A program made the translations under genes and the position numbers. Below, piece after piece: positions 51,017 through 59,675 of a DNA stretch of 64,000 bases. The stretch is from Streptomyces tendae (lineage in GTDB: Bacteria; Actinomycetota; Actinomycetes; Streptomycetales; Streptomycetaceae): NCBI RefSeq assembly GCF_008632955.1, contig NZ_CP043959.1, forward strand, positions 868,001-932,000. The letters run 5' to 3'. The notes below the pieces were generated by a model. It searched no databases. It saw nothing but the letters and a program-made list of their open reading frames with translations, and was not told the origin of the DNA. The stretch's first letter is position 1, and the number at the start of each line of letters is the position of its first letter.

Positions 51017-51454
51017 TCAGCAGGGTCGCTTGCGCAGTTCCATCACGTAGTCGTGGGGTGCCCCCGCGGACTCCGCCGCGTCGGCGATCTCGCCCAGGTA
51101 GCGCGCCGAGGGCAGTCCGCCCTCGTAGGAGTTGAGGACGTAGGTCCAGGCCTGCTCCTCGCCGTCGAGGGTGTGCGCGCGGACCCTGGTGCGGCGGTAG
51201 ATGTCCAGGCCGGTTCCCTCCCAGCGGTCCAGGGACTCCTCGTCCATGGGCGCGATGTCGTAGAGGGAGACGAAGACCTGGGAGAGCGGGTCCTCGACGA
51301 GGGTGGCCAGTGCGCCTTCCCAGCCCATGTGCTCGCCGCCGAACGTCAGCCGCCAGCCGTTGAGCCAGCCGGTGGCCCGCAACGGGGAGTGCGGGGCGCG
51401 GCGGGACATCAGCCGTGCGTCGAGGTTGCCGGCATAAGCGGCGTAGAGCGACAT
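51017..51454 (-). CDS. Gamma-glutamylcyclotransferase-like protein
   Basis: A 145-residue protein of the GGCT/AIG2-like fold. It begins MSLYAAYAGNLDARLM (the YGSNL-type substrate loop, here YAGNL), with VSLYDIAPMDEESLDRWEG, where the family Glu is expected, and a final YVMELRKRPC. Relatives cleave gamma-glutamyl amines or cyclise gamma-glutamyl groups; some have other substrates. The ATG has no ribosome-binding site, but TACCCT ends 6 nt upstream, so it is likely leaderless. Confidence 0.78.
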   Translation of the reverse strand: MSLYAAYAGNLDARLMSRRAPHSPLRATGWLNGWRLTFGGEHMGWEGALATLVEDPLSQVFVSLYDIAPMDEESLDRWEGTGLDIYRRTRVRAHTLDGEEQAWTYVLNSYEGGLPSARYLGEIADAAESAGAPHDYVMELRKRPC

Positions 51455-51550
51455 GGGGGAAGGGTACGGCAGGGGGTGGCGGGGGCGATGTGACCGAGGG
51501 GGAGCACCCCCGGGCGGTCGCACGGTGAAGTGTGCGGGACAATGGAGTAC

Positions 51551-52990
51551 GTGACTCGGATCGTGATCATCGGTGGCGGACCCGGCGGATACGAAGCGGC
51601 GCTGGTCGCCGCGCAGCTCGGCGCGGAGGTGACCGTCGTCGACTGCGACGGCCTGGGCGGTGCGTCGGTGCTGACCGACTGCGTGCCGTCCAAGACCCTG
51701 ATCGCCACGGCCGAGGTGATGACCACCTTCGACTCCTCCTACGAGGAGCTGGGGATCATCGTCGCCGACGACACCCCGCCGCTGGAGCAGGCCGCCCGGG
51801 TGGTCGGTGTCGACCTGGGCAAGGTCAACCGGCGTGTGAAGCGGCTCGCCCTGGCGCAGTCGCACGACATCACCGCCTCCGTGACGCGCGCCGGCGCCCG
51901 TGTCATGCGCGGGCGGGGGCGGCTGGACGGGATGCAGGCGCTCGACGGGTCACGCAAGGTCGTCGTGACCGCCGCCGACGGCAGTGAGGAGACGCTCACG
52001 GCGGACGCGGTGCTGATCGCGACCGGCGGCCATCCCCGTGAGCTGCCGGACGCGCAGCCCGACGGGGAGCGGATCCTGAACTGGACTCAGGTGTACGACC
52101 TCGACGAGCTTCCCGAGGAGCTCATCGTGGTCGGTTCCGGTGTCACCGGTGCCGAGTTCGCCGGCGCCTACCAGGCCCTCGGCTCCCGCGTGACGCTGGT
52201 GTCCTCGCGCGACCGTGTGCTGCCCGGTGAGGACCCGGACGCGGCGGCCGTGCTGGAGGACGTCTTCCGGCGGCGCGGCATGAACGTGATGGCGCGGTCG
52301 CGTGCCCAGTCCGCCAAGCGGGTGGGGGACCGGGTCGAGGTGACGCTGGCGGACGGCCGGGTCATCACCGGCTCGCACTGCCTGATGGCCGTGGGCGCCA
52401 TCCCGAATTCCGAGGGCATGGGCCTGGAGGAGGCCGGGGTGCGGCTGCGCGACTCGGGTCACATCTGGACCGACAAGGTGTCGCGGACCACCGCTCCGGG
52501 TGTCTACGCGGCCGGTGACGTCACGGGCGTGTTCGCCCTGGCCTCGGTGGCGGCGATGCAGGGCCGTATCGCGATGTACCACTTCCTGGGGGACGCGGTC
52601 GCGCCGCTGAACCTGAAGACCGTCTCGTCCAACGTCTTCACCGACCCCGAGATCGCCACCGTCGGCTACTCGCAGGCCGACGTGGACGGCGGGAAGATCG
52701 ACGCGCGCGTGGTGAAGCTGCCGCTGCTGCGCAACCCGCGCGCCAAGATGCAGGGCATCCGCGACGGCTTCGTCAAGATCTTCTGCCGCCCCGGCACCGG
52801 CATCGTGGTCGGCGGTGTCGTCGTCGCGCCGCGCGCCTCGGAACTCATCCACCCCATCTCGATCGCGGTCGACAACAACATGACCGTCGAACAGATCGCG
52901 AACGCCTTCACCGTGTACCCCTCGCTGTCGGGCTCGATCGCCGAGGTGGCACGGCAGTTGCACACCCGGAAGGCGGCCGGGGAAGGCTGA
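51551..52990 (+). CDS. lpdA: NAD(P)H quinone reductase of the LpdA type
   Basis: A 479-residue flavoprotein of the disulfide reductase family. FAD motif IVIIGGGPGGYEAALVAAQL, NAD motif VVGSGVTGAEFAGAY and second FAD motif GVYAAGDVTG. The redox pair CxxxxC is not present: the site reads CDGLGGASVLTDCVPSK, keeping only the second Cys. This matches M. tuberculosis LpdA (Rv3303c), a quinone reductase rather than dihydrolipoamide dehydrogenase. GTG 51551 gives VTRIVIIGGG and has GACAAT ending 7 nt upstream; ATG 51542 would add three residues. Confidence 0.85.
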   Translation: MTRIVIIGGGPGGYEAALVAAQLGAEVTVVDCDGLGGASVLTDCVPSKTLIATAEVMTTFDSSYEELGIIVADDTPPLEQAARVVGVDLGKVNRRVKRLALAQSHDITASVTRAGARVMRGRGRLDGMQALDGSRKVVVTAADGSEETLTADAVLIATGGHPRELPDAQPDGERILNWTQVYDLDELPEELIVVGSGVTGAEFAGAYQALGSRVTLVSSRDRVLPGEDPDAAAVLEDVFRRRGMNVMARSRAQSAKRVGDRVEVTLADGRVITGSHCLMAVGAIPNSEGMGLEEAGVRLRDSGHIWTDKVSRTTAPGVYAAGDVTGVFALASVAAMQGRIAMYHFLGDAVAPLNLKTVSSNVFTDPEIATVGYSQADVDGGKIDARVVKLPLLRNPRAKMQGIRDGFVKIFCRPGTGIVVGGVVVAPRASELIHPISIAVDNNMTVEQIANAFTVYPSLSGSIAEVARQLHTRKAAGEG

Positions 52991-53022
52991 CACGGCCCTA
53001 TACCACTTGCTGTGGGGCCGTG
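52991..53022 (+). terminator. Hairpin after the flavoprotein gene
   Basis: CACGGCCC (52991-52998) pairs with GGGCCGTG (53015-53022), directly after the stop codon. Confidence 0.65.
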
Positions 53023-53031
53023 CGAACAACT

Positions 53032-53063
53032 TCTGCTATTCAGCGCAAACTGCTGAAAGCAGA
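53032..53063. promoter_or_regulatory. Inverted repeat upstream of the DeoR-type gene
   Basis: TCTGCTATTCAGC (53032-53044) and GCTGAAAGCAGA (53052-53063) are inverted copies apart from one extra base. The patch is unusually AT-rich. It lies just upstream of the -10 TACTGT (53077-53082), which ends 7 nt before the GTG; a likely autoregulatory operator. Confidence 0.7.
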
Positions 53064-53089
53064 CGGTCGTCGACGTTACTGTCAGTTTC

Positions 53090-54055
53090 GTGTTCGCTGC
53101 AGAACGTCGCCAATTGATCCTCGAAATGGTGCGAGCGAACGGGGCCGTGTCGCTCCGTGAGCTCGCCCGCGTCGTCCAGACCTCCGAAGTGACCGTACGG
53201 CGGGACGTGCGCGCGCTGGAGGCAGAAGGACTCCTCGACCGCCGGCACGGCGGTGCGGTGCTGCCGGGCGGTTTCACGCGAGAGTCCGGCTTCCCGCAGA
53301 AGTCACATCTCGCGACCGCCGAGAAGACCGCCATCGCCGACCTCGCCGCGAACTTCGTGGAGGAGGGCGAGGCCATCGTGGTCGGCGCGGGAACCACCAC
53401 GCAGGAGCTGGCCCGCCGGCTGGCCCGGGTGCCCGGGCTGACGGTCGTCACCAACTCCCTGCTGGTCGCCCAGGCGCTGGCCCACGCCAACCGGGTCGAG
53501 GTCGTGATGACCGGCGGCACGCTCCGCGGCTCGAACTACGCCCTCGTCGGCAGCGGTGCCGAGCAGTCCCTCCAGGGGCTGCGGGTCTCCCGCGCCTTCC
53601 TCTCGGGCAGCGGTCTGACCGCCGAGCGCGGGCTGTCCACGTCCAACATGCTGTCGGCGTCCGTCGACCGGGCGCTGGTGCAGGCGGCGGCCGAGGTGGT
53701 GGTCCTCGCCGACCACACCAAGCTCGGCACGGACACCATGTTCCAGACCGTGCCGACCGACCTGATCACCCGTCTGGTGACGGACGAACCGCCCGCGCAC
53801 GACGACCGGGCGGCGACCGAACTGCAGGCGCTCGCGGACCAGGGCGTGCAGATCGCCGTCGCGGGGGCGCCGGGGGGTTCCGCCGGCGCGGGGGGTGACG
53901 GCCCGCCGTCGGGCCGCCAGCGCCGTGACGTCCCCCTGCCCGGCCCGCGCCGCCAGGCACCCGGACTGCGTACCGCCGTGGCCCTGGGCGCCGCGGCGGA
54001 CCAGGGGCAGGGCGCCGAGCGGGCGGCCCGGGTGGCGGACCTGCGCCGGCGCTGA
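53090..54055 (+). CDS. DeoR family transcriptional regulator
   Basis: A 321-residue regulator. The N-terminal DeoR helix-turn-helix is RRQLILEMVRANGAVSLREL ARVVQTSEVTVRRDVRALEAEG LLDRRHGGAVLP. The effector domain of the DeoR C-terminal type follows (VVGAGTTTQELARRLA, MTGGTLRGSNYALVG, VVLADHTKLGTD), which senses phosphorylated sugars. The last ~70 residues are a disordered Gly/Pro/Arg tail. Its place among nucleoside genes makes it a candidate for their control, but its own promoter carries a different palindrome from the nucleoside operator. The start looks leaderless. Confidence 0.85.
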   Translation: MFAAERRQLILEMVRANGAVSLRELARVVQTSEVTVRRDVRALEAEGLLDRRHGGAVLPGGFTRESGFPQKSHLATAEKTAIADLAANFVEEGEAIVVGAGTTTQELARRLARVPGLTVVTNSLLVAQALAHANRVEVVMTGGTLRGSNYALVGSGAEQSLQGLRVSRAFLSGSGLTAERGLSTSNMLSASVDRALVQAAAEVVVLADHTKLGTDTMFQTVPTDLITRLVTDEPPAHDDRAATELQALADQGVQIAVAGAPGGSAGAGGDGPPSGRQRRDVPLPGPRRQAPGLRTAVALGAAADQGQGAERAARVADLRRR

Positions 54056-54077
54056 CCGGGACGGCCCGGACGTGACG

Positions 54078-54112
54078 GCGCCCGGCGTCCTCCGTGGGAG
54101 GACGCCGGGCGC
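54078..54112. terminator. Bidirectional hairpin terminator
   Basis: A 16-bp perfect stem (54078-54093 with 54097-54112) with GTG loop, between the convergent deoR-like and accA2 genes. Confidence 0.82.
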
Positions 54113-54129
54113 TGCCGCGTCAGCCGGTG

Positions 54130-55902
54130 TCAGTCCTTGATCTCGCAGATCGCCGCACCGGAGGTGACGGAGGCGCCGACCTCCGCGCTCAGGCCCTTGA
54201 CGGTGCCGGAGCGGTGGGCGTTGATGGGCTGCTCCATCTTCATCGCCTCCAGGACGACGACCAGGTCGCCCTCCTTGACCTCCTGGCCCTCCTCGACCGC
54301 GACCTTGACGATCGTGCCCTGCATCGGGGAGGCGAGGGTGTCACCGGAGGCCGCCGGGCCGGACTTGCGGGCGGCGCGGCGCTTGGGCTTGGCGCCGGCG
54401 GCGAGGCCGGTACGGGCCAGGCTCATGCCGAGCGAGGCGGGCAGGGAGACCTCCAGGCGCTTGCCGCCGACCTCGACGACGACCGTCTCGCGGTCCGCCT
54501 CCTCGTCGGCCTCGGCGTCAACCGCCGCGGCGAACGGCTTGATCTCGTTGACGAACTCCGTCTCGATCCAGCGCGTGTGCACCGTGAACGGGTCGGCGGA
54601 GCCGGTCAGTTCGGGGGCGAACGCCGGGTCCTTCACCACCGCACGGTGGAACGGGATGGCTGTGGCCATGCCCTCGACCTTGAACTCCTCCAGCGCACGG
54701 GCGGCGCGCTCCAGGGCCTCCTTGCGGGTGCGGCCGGTGACGATCAGCTTGGCCAGCAGGGAGTCCCAGGCCGGGCCGATGACCGAGCCGGACTCCACGC
54801 CCGCGTCCAGACGCACGCCCGGGCCGGACGGCGCGTCGAAGGTGGTGACGGTGCCGGGGGCGGGCAGGAAGTTGCGGCCCGGGTCCTCGCCGTTGATGCG
54901 GAACTCGAAGGAGTGGCCGCGCAGCTGCGGGTCGCCGTAGCCGAGCTCCTCGCCGTCGGCGATGCGGAACATCTCCCGCACCAGGTCGATGCCGGCGACC
55001 TCCTCGGTGACCGGGTGCTCCACCTGGAGGCGGGTGTTGACCTCCAGGAAGGAGATCGTGCCGTCGTTGCCGACGAGGAACTCCACGGTGCCCGCACCGA
55101 CGTAACCGGCCTCCTTGAGGATGGCCTTGGACGCGCGGTACAGCTCCGCGACCTGCTGGTCCGAGAGGAACGGCGCCGGGGCCTCCTCCACCAGCTTCTG
55201 GTGCCGGCGCTGCAGCGAGCAGTCACGGGTGGAGACGACGACCACGTTGCCGTGCTGGTCGGCCAGGCACTGGGTCTCCACGTGCCGGGGCTTGTCCAGG
55301 TACCGCTCGACGAAGCACTCGCCGCGGCCGAAGGCGGCGACCGCCTCGCGGACGGCCGAGTCGTACAGCTCGGGGACCTCCTCGAGGGTGCGGGCGACCT
55401 TCAGGCCGCGCCCGCCACCGCCGAAGGCGGCCTTGATGGCGATCGGCAGGCCGTTCTCCTCGGCGAAAGCGACGACCTCGTCGGCGCCGGACACCGGGTC
55501 GGGCGTACCGGCGACCAGGGGGGCGCCGGCGCGCTGCGCGATGTGCCGGGCCGCGACCTTGTCACCCAGGTCGCGGATGGCCTGCGGGGGCGGGCCGATC
55601 CAGATGAGGCCCGCGTCCAGTACGGCCTGGGCGAATTCGGCGTTCTCCGAGAGGAAGCCGTAGCCGGGGTGGATCGCGTCGGCCCCCGACTCCCGCGCGG
55701 CCTTCAGCACCTTGTCGATGTCCAGATAACTGGTGGCCGGAGTGTCACCGCCCAGGGCGAACGCCTCATCCGCGGCGCGGACATGCAGAGCGTCCCGGTC
55801 CGGGTCGGCGTAGACGGCAACGCTCGCGATTCCGGCATCCCGGCAGGCCCGGGCAACGCGGACAGCGATTTCGCCACGGTTGGCGATGAGCACCTTGCGC
55901 AC
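54130..55902 (-). CDS. accA2: Acyl-CoA carboxylase alpha subunit (biotin carboxylase + BCCP)
   Basis: A 590-residue biotinylated subunit shared by acetyl- and propionyl-CoA carboxylases. The biotin carboxylase domain covers residues 1-450: [20 protein letters not shown]-grasp loop [26 protein letters not shown] and [16 protein letters not shown]. The BCCP domain is at ~520-590 with the biotin site [11 protein letters not shown] 55902 with AAGGAGGGAG upstream gives exactly the length I remember for S. coelicolor AccA2. The beta and epsilon partners are encoded at 57757-59565 on the same strand. Confidence 0.95.
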   Translation of the reverse strand: MRKVLIANRGEIAVRVARACRDAGIASVAVYADPDRDALHVRAADEAFALGGDTPATSYLDIDKVLKAARESGADAIHPGYGFLSENAEFAQAVLDAGLIWIGPPPQAIRDLGDKVAARHIAQRAGAPLVAGTPDPVSGADEVVAFAEENGLPIAIKAAFGGGGRGLKVARTLEEVPELYDSAVREAVAAFGRGECFVERYLDKPRHVETQCLADQHGNVVVVSTRDCSLQRRHQKLVEEAPAPFLSDQQVAELYRASKAILKEAGYVGAGTVEFLVGNDGTISFLEVNTRLQVEHPVTEEVAGIDLVREMFRIADGEELGYGDPQLRGHSFEFRINGEDPGRNFLPAPGTVTTFDAPSGPGVRLDAGVESGSVIGPAWDSLLAKLIVTGRTRKEALERAARALEEFKVEGMATAIPFHRAVVKDPAFAPELTGSADPFTVHTRWIETEFVNEIKPFAAAVDAEADEEADRETVVVEVGGKRLEVSLPASLGMSLARTGLAAGAKPKRRAARKSGPAASGDTLASPMQGTIVKVAVEEGQEVKEGDLVVVLEAMKMEQPINAHRSGTVKGLSAEVGASVTSGAAICEIKD

Positions 55903-56242
55903 GATTGAGGCTCCCTCCTTGAAACAAGCCGAGTTTAGGGACTGCCGACACGGCACTTCGACCCGTCCCCAGTGGTGAGCTTGCCCACACGGAGCGTGAT
56001 GCGAGGCTTGCTCGACCGGCGAAATCCCTTGTCGCACCTCGGTACGCAGGACTCCTCCCGGAAACCCTAGCCCTCCTGTGTGGTCAAGGTCTCTGTGAGA
56101 GCGTGCTGCGGCCCACTTCGATTCTTTGTGGAGTCCCTACGAATGGCCCAATGATTCTTTGCCCTTCGTCGGACCCTTGTACGGACGTTTACCCGTTAGT
56201 AGCCTTCGCGTCGTCCCGAACATACTCGGGGTAACCACAGTC
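55903..56242. other. Divergent region between accA2 and a membrane-protein gene
   Basis: About 340 bp without a gene, AT-richer than the flanks. GATTCTTTG occurs twice, at 56120-56128 and 56153-56161. It must contain both promoters; no hexamer pair could be assigned with confidence. Confidence 0.5.
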
Positions 56243-56773
56243 GTGCTCGAAAGTGGGTGGGGGCCGGTGGTCCGCAGACCGGTGGCGTGGATCGTCGCGC
56301 TCGTGCTGTTCGCCGAGGCGCTGGGCATCGGGGCGGTGAACTGGTTCCTGGGCGTCGTCGTCGACCGGCAGGACATGTCGCTGGCCGGTCTCGACCCGGA
56401 CATGATGGCGGTGTCCTCGAAGGCCGGCGGAGTGGTCTTCGGGCTCTACTTCGCCGCGTGCGGCCTGGTGGCCCTGCTGGTCGCGCTGCGCGACCGCGCC
56501 CCGGCCGGCTTCGGCCGGGTGCTGCTGATCAGCGCCGCGGTCGTGCACGCGCTGCTCGGCGCCTTCGCCTGGGGTCTGGTCGGCTGGCCCGCGTTCCTCA
56601 TCATGGTCGTCGTCCTCACGCTCATCGTGCTGCTCCTGATGACGTACGACGGACGGCCCGGCGCGTCCGCGGACGCCGCCCCGGAGAAGGGCGGCCCCGG
56701 CGGTGCGGAGGGGGCCGGGCCAGGCGGACCCGGGGCTCCGGTCAGTCCTCCGGCGGCGCCCACAGCTCCGTGA
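56243..56773 (+). CDS. Four-helix membrane protein
   Basis: A 176-residue membrane protein with four hydrophobic helices: [64 protein letters not shown] and [19 protein letters not shown] Pro/Gly-rich tail follows. Not recognised. The GTG is chosen because the residues before it are not protein-like. Its 3' end overlaps that of the convergent maf gene by 32 bp. Confidence 0.68.
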   Translation: MLESGWGPVVRRPVAWIVALVLFAEALGIGAVNWFLGVVVDRQDMSLAGLDPDMMAVSSKAGGVVFGLYFAACGLVALLVALRDRAPAGFGRVLLISAAVVHALLGAFAWGLVGWPAFLIMVVVLTLIVLLLMTYDGRPGASADAAPEKGGPGGAEGAGPGGPGAPVSPPAAPTAP

Positions 56774-57362
56774 TGCCGACGCCCAGTTCGGCCAGCAGGC
56801 GCCGTACCAGCGGCAGGCTGATGCCGATCACGTTGCCGTGGTCGCCGTCGATGCCGTCGATGAACGGGGCCGAGCGGCCGTCCAGGGTGAACGCCCCGGC
56901 CACGTGCAGCGGTTCGCCCGAGGCCACGTAGGCGGCGATCTCCTCGTCGGACGGTTCACCGAAACGGACGACCGTGGAGGCGGTGGCGGAGGCGTAGCGC
57001 CCGCCGGTCGTCTCGTAGACGCAGTGGCCCGTCTGGAGGGTGCCCGTGCGGCCGCGCATGGCCTTCCAGCGCGCCGTGGCCTCCTCGGCGTCCGCGGGCT
57101 TGCCGAGGGCCTGGCCGTCCAGCTCGAGGACCGAGTCGCAGCCGATCACCAGCGCGCCCTTCACCTCGGGTTTCGCGGCGACGACGGAGGCCTTGGCCTC
57201 GGCCAGGGCGAGCGCCAGTTCGGCGGGGGTGGGGGCGGAGACGGCGTCCTCGTCGACCCCGCTGACGATCACCTCGGGAGCCAGTCCCGCCTGGCGGAGC
57301 AGTCCGAGCCGGGCGGGGGACTGGGAGGCGAGCACGAGGCGGCGACGCGGCTGATCTGTCAT
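56742..57362 (-). CDS. maf: Maf-like nucleoside triphosphate pyrophosphatase
   Basis: A 206-residue Maf/HAM1-fold pyrophosphatase. The N-terminal motif [19 protein letters not shown] holds the Ser-x-Ser-x-x-Arg signature; [17 protein letters not shown] and [17 protein letters not shown] are the other conserved blocks. Such proteins hydrolyse dTTP, UTP or modified nucleotides and are linked to septum formation. It lies between the acyl-CoA carboxylase genes, an order I recall from S. coelicolor. Confidence 0.9.
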   Translation of the reverse strand: MTDQPRRRLVLASQSPARLGLLRQAGLAPEVIVSGVDEDAVSAPTPAELALALAEAKASVVAAKPEVKGALVIGCDSVLELDGQALGKPADAEEATARWKAMRGRTGTLQTGHCVYETTGGRYASATASTVVRFGEPSDEEIAAYVASGEPLHVAGAFTLDGRSAPFIDGIDGDHGNVIGISLPLVRRLLAELGVGITELWAPPED

Positions 57363-57481
57363 GCCGTCAGCGTATCGATGTCGCCCGGATGCCTCATCCC
57401 GCGCCGGTGACGCGCTGTCCGCGGGTGGCGCGCTGTCCCGCGTCGGAGGCGTCCCGTCCGGCGCAGAGGCGCCGGGTGCCT

Positions 57482-57502
57482 CCCGCCGTGGAAGGCGGCG
57501 GG
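57482..57502 (-). terminator. Hairpin after the small membrane protein gene
   Basis: CCCGCCG (57482-57488) pairs with CGGCGGG (57496-57502), immediately after the stop codon on the minus strand. Short, so only moderately convincing. Confidence 0.45.
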
Positions 57503-57631
57503 TCACCTCACACCGATCACCAGCATCGCGAGCACCATGGCCAGCGCCATGAGAACACCCAGCCGCCGCAGCATCTCCTGCGTGTCACGCAGTTCCTTGG
57601 GCGGCTTGTTCTCGGGGTCGGACCACAGCAT
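57503..57631 (-). CDS. mmpB: Small single-helix membrane protein (probable MmpB)
   Basis: A 42-residue protein: an acidic/basic N-terminus ([20 protein letters not shown]), then one membrane helix ([18 protein letters not shown]). GGAGG lies right before the ATG, an unusually short spacing. Conserved small proteins of this kind sit between maf and pccE in Streptomyces, and I recall the label morphogenic membrane protein MmpB for them; the name is from memory. A perfect 16-bp palindrome lies 36 bp upstream. Confidence 0.72.
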   Translation of the reverse strand: MLWSDPENKPPKELRDTQEMLRRLGVLMALAMVLAMLVIGVR

Positions 57632-57666
57632 TCCTCCAGCGTGCGGCGGAGCCGGCCGAGGGCGCC

Positions 57667-57682
57667 TGAGTACGCGTACTCA
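57667..57682. promoter_or_regulatory. 16-bp perfect palindrome upstream of the small membrane protein
   Basis: TGAGTACGCGTACTCA at 57667-57682, in the 125-bp gap between pccE and the 42-codon gene. It could be the operator for that gene. Only one copy was noticed in the window. Confidence 0.6.
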
Positions 57683-57756
57683 ACTTGGCGGGGGTGGGGC
57701 GGGGCGATGCCGGGGCACGGCAGCGGGCCGTACGCGTGTGCGTACGGCCCGTCTCC

Positions 57757-57966
57757 TCAGGCGCCCGGCCAGTACGTCCGTGACCACGTCGCCGGGCCCG
57801 GCTGGGGCACCCGGCGGGCGGCGATGCGGGACGGGTCGGACCAGGCGTCACGGACCGTGGGCGCGCCGGACGGCAGGGCGGCCGCCGCCGCGGCGCGCGC
57901 CCGGACCACCGCCAGTGCGGCGGCCAGCTCCTCCGGGGTCGGGTTGCCCCGTACGACCTTGATCAC
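57757..57966 (-). CDS. pccE: Acyl-CoA carboxylase epsilon subunit
   Basis: A 69-residue epsilon subunit. The helix VIKVVRGNPTPEELAAALAV VRARAAAA is typical, as is the C-terminal WSDPSRIAARRVPQPGPATW SRTYWPG. In S. coelicolor it joins the alpha and beta subunits and raises carboxylase activity. The GTG lies 9 bp after the pccB stop, and AAGGAG for it overlaps that stop codon, so the two are coupled. Confidence 0.92.
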   Translation of the reverse strand: MIKVVRGNPTPEELAAALAVVRARAAAAAALPSGAPTVRDAWSDPSRIAARRVPQPGPATWSRTYWPGA

Positions 57967-57975
57967 AGCGGCTCC

Positions 57976-59565
57976 TTACAGGGGGATGTTGCCGTGCTTC
58001 TTCGGGGGCAGGCTCTCGCGCTTGGTGCGCAGCTGGCGCAGGCCGCGGACGAGGTGGCGGCGGGTGTCGGACGGCATGATCACCGCGTCGACGTAGCCGC
58101 GCTCGGCCGCGACGTAGGGGTTGAGGAGGGCGTCCTCGTACTCCTGCATCAACCGGGCGCGGGTCGCCTCGGCGTCGTCCGACTCGGCGATGGTCCGGCG
58201 GTGCAGGATGTTGACGGCGCCCTGGGCGCCCATCACCGCGATCTGGGCGGTCGGCCACGCGAGGTTGAGGTCGGCGCCCAGGTGCTTGGAGCCCATGACG
58301 TCGTACGCGCCGCCGAACGCCTTGCGGGTGATGACCGTGATGAGGGGGACCGTCGCCTCGGCGTAGGCGTAGATCAGCTTGGCGCCGCGGCGGATGATGC
58401 CGTCGTGCTCCTGGTCGACGCCGGGCAGGAAGCCGGGGACGTCGACGAAGGTCAGCACCGGGATGTTGAAGGCGTCGCAGGTCCGCACGAAACGGGCCGC
58501 CTTCTCGGACGCGGTGATGTCCAGACAGCCCGCGAACTGCATCGGCTGGTTGGCGACGATGCCGACGGGGCGGCCCTCCACCCGGCCGTAGCCGGTGAGG
58601 ATGTTCGGCGCGAACAGCGGCTGCGTCTCGAAGAACTCGGCGTCGTCGAGGACGTGCTCGATGACCGTGTGCATGTCGTACGGCTGGTTCGCCGAGTCCG
58701 GGACGATCGTGTCGAGTGCGCGGTCCTCGTCGGTGACCGTCAGGTCCGCCTCCTCGGGGAACGAGGGGGGCTCCGAGAGGTTGTTGGAGGGGAGGTAGGA
58801 CAGGAGCTGCTTGACGTACTCGATCGCGTCCTTCTCGTCGCCGGCCATGTGGTGGGCCACGCCCGAGGTGGAGTTGTGGGTGCGGGCGCCGCCCAGCTCC
58901 TCGAAGCCGACGTCCTCACCGGTGACCGTCTTGATGACGTCCGGGCCGGTGATGAACATGTGGCTGGTCCGGTCGACCATGATCGTGAAGTCGGTGATCG
59001 CGGGGGAGTAGACCGCGCCGCCCGCACAGGGGCCGACGACCAGGCTGATCTGCGGGATGACGCCGGACGCGTGCGTGTTGCGGCGGAAGATCTCGCCGTA
59101 CGCGCCGAGGGAGGCCACGCCCTCCTGGATGCGGGCGCCGCCGGAGTCGTTGATGCCGATGACCGGGCAGCCGGTCTTCAGCGCGAAGTCCATGACCTTC
59201 ACGATCTTCTGGCCGTAGACCTCGCCGAGGGCTCCGCCGAAGACGGTGAAGTCCTGGGAGAAGACGGCGACCGGGCGGCCGTCGACCGTGCCGTAGCCGG
59301 TGACGACGCCGTCGCCGTAGGGGCGGTTGGCGTCGAGGCCGAAGTTGGTGGAGCGGTGCCGGGCGAACTCGTCCAGTTCGACGAAGGAGCCCTCGTCGAG
59401 CAGGAGGTCGATCCGCTCACGGGCCGTCAGCTTGCCCTTGGCATGCTGCTTTTCGACGGCGCGTGCGGAGCCGGCGTGCGTCGCCTCTTCGATGCGACGC
59501 TGAAGATCCGCGAGCTTGCCCGCGGTCGTGTGGATGTCAGGCTGCTGCTCTTCCGGCTCGGACAT
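57976..59565 (-). CDS. pccB: Propionyl-CoA carboxylase beta subunit (carboxyltransferase)
   Basis: A 529-residue carboxyltransferase: [38 protein letters not shown] (acyl-CoA domain oxyanion region), [15 protein letters not shown] and C-terminal [20 protein letters not shown]. Asp422 lies in AYDVMG; Asp here (Ile in the acetyl-CoA enzyme) is the known determinant of propionyl-CoA preference in S. coelicolor PccB. It forms (S)-methylmalonyl-CoA for polyketide and odd-chain metabolism with AccA2 and PccE. It is divergent from the biotin ligase gene, which biotinylates AccA2. Confidence 0.95.
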   Translation of the reverse strand: MSEPEEQQPDIHTTAGKLADLQRRIEEATHAGSARAVEKQHAKGKLTARERIDLLLDEGSFVELDEFARHRSTNFGLDANRPYGDGVVTGYGTVDGRPVAVFSQDFTVFGGALGEVYGQKIVKVMDFALKTGCPVIGINDSGGARIQEGVASLGAYGEIFRRNTHASGVIPQISLVVGPCAGGAVYSPAITDFTIMVDRTSHMFITGPDVIKTVTGEDVGFEELGGARTHNSTSGVAHHMAGDEKDAIEYVKQLLSYLPSNNLSEPPSFPEEADLTVTDEDRALDTIVPDSANQPYDMHTVIEHVLDDAEFFETQPLFAPNILTGYGRVEGRPVGIVANQPMQFAGCLDITASEKAARFVRTCDAFNIPVLTFVDVPGFLPGVDQEHDGIIRRGAKLIYAYAEATVPLITVITRKAFGGAYDVMGSKHLGADLNLAWPTAQIAVMGAQGAVNILHRRTIAESDDAEATRARLMQEYEDALLNPYVAAERGYVDAVIMPSDTRRHLVRGLRQLRTKRESLPPKKHGNIPL

Positions 59566-59675
59566 CGGGATGCGGCTCCCTGCCTGCTCAAAAGGGGGGA
59601 CGGTTACTCATCCGTAGCGTAGTGGGGGGCCGTGAGTTCGGCAGTGCGGTGTTTCCCACACCTAGTGTGGGTTGC

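Noticed and set aside
54056..55908. Long plus-strand frame opposite accA2
   Set aside because: Antisense shadow; the minus strand encodes a full acyl-CoA carboxylase alpha subunit with all motifs.
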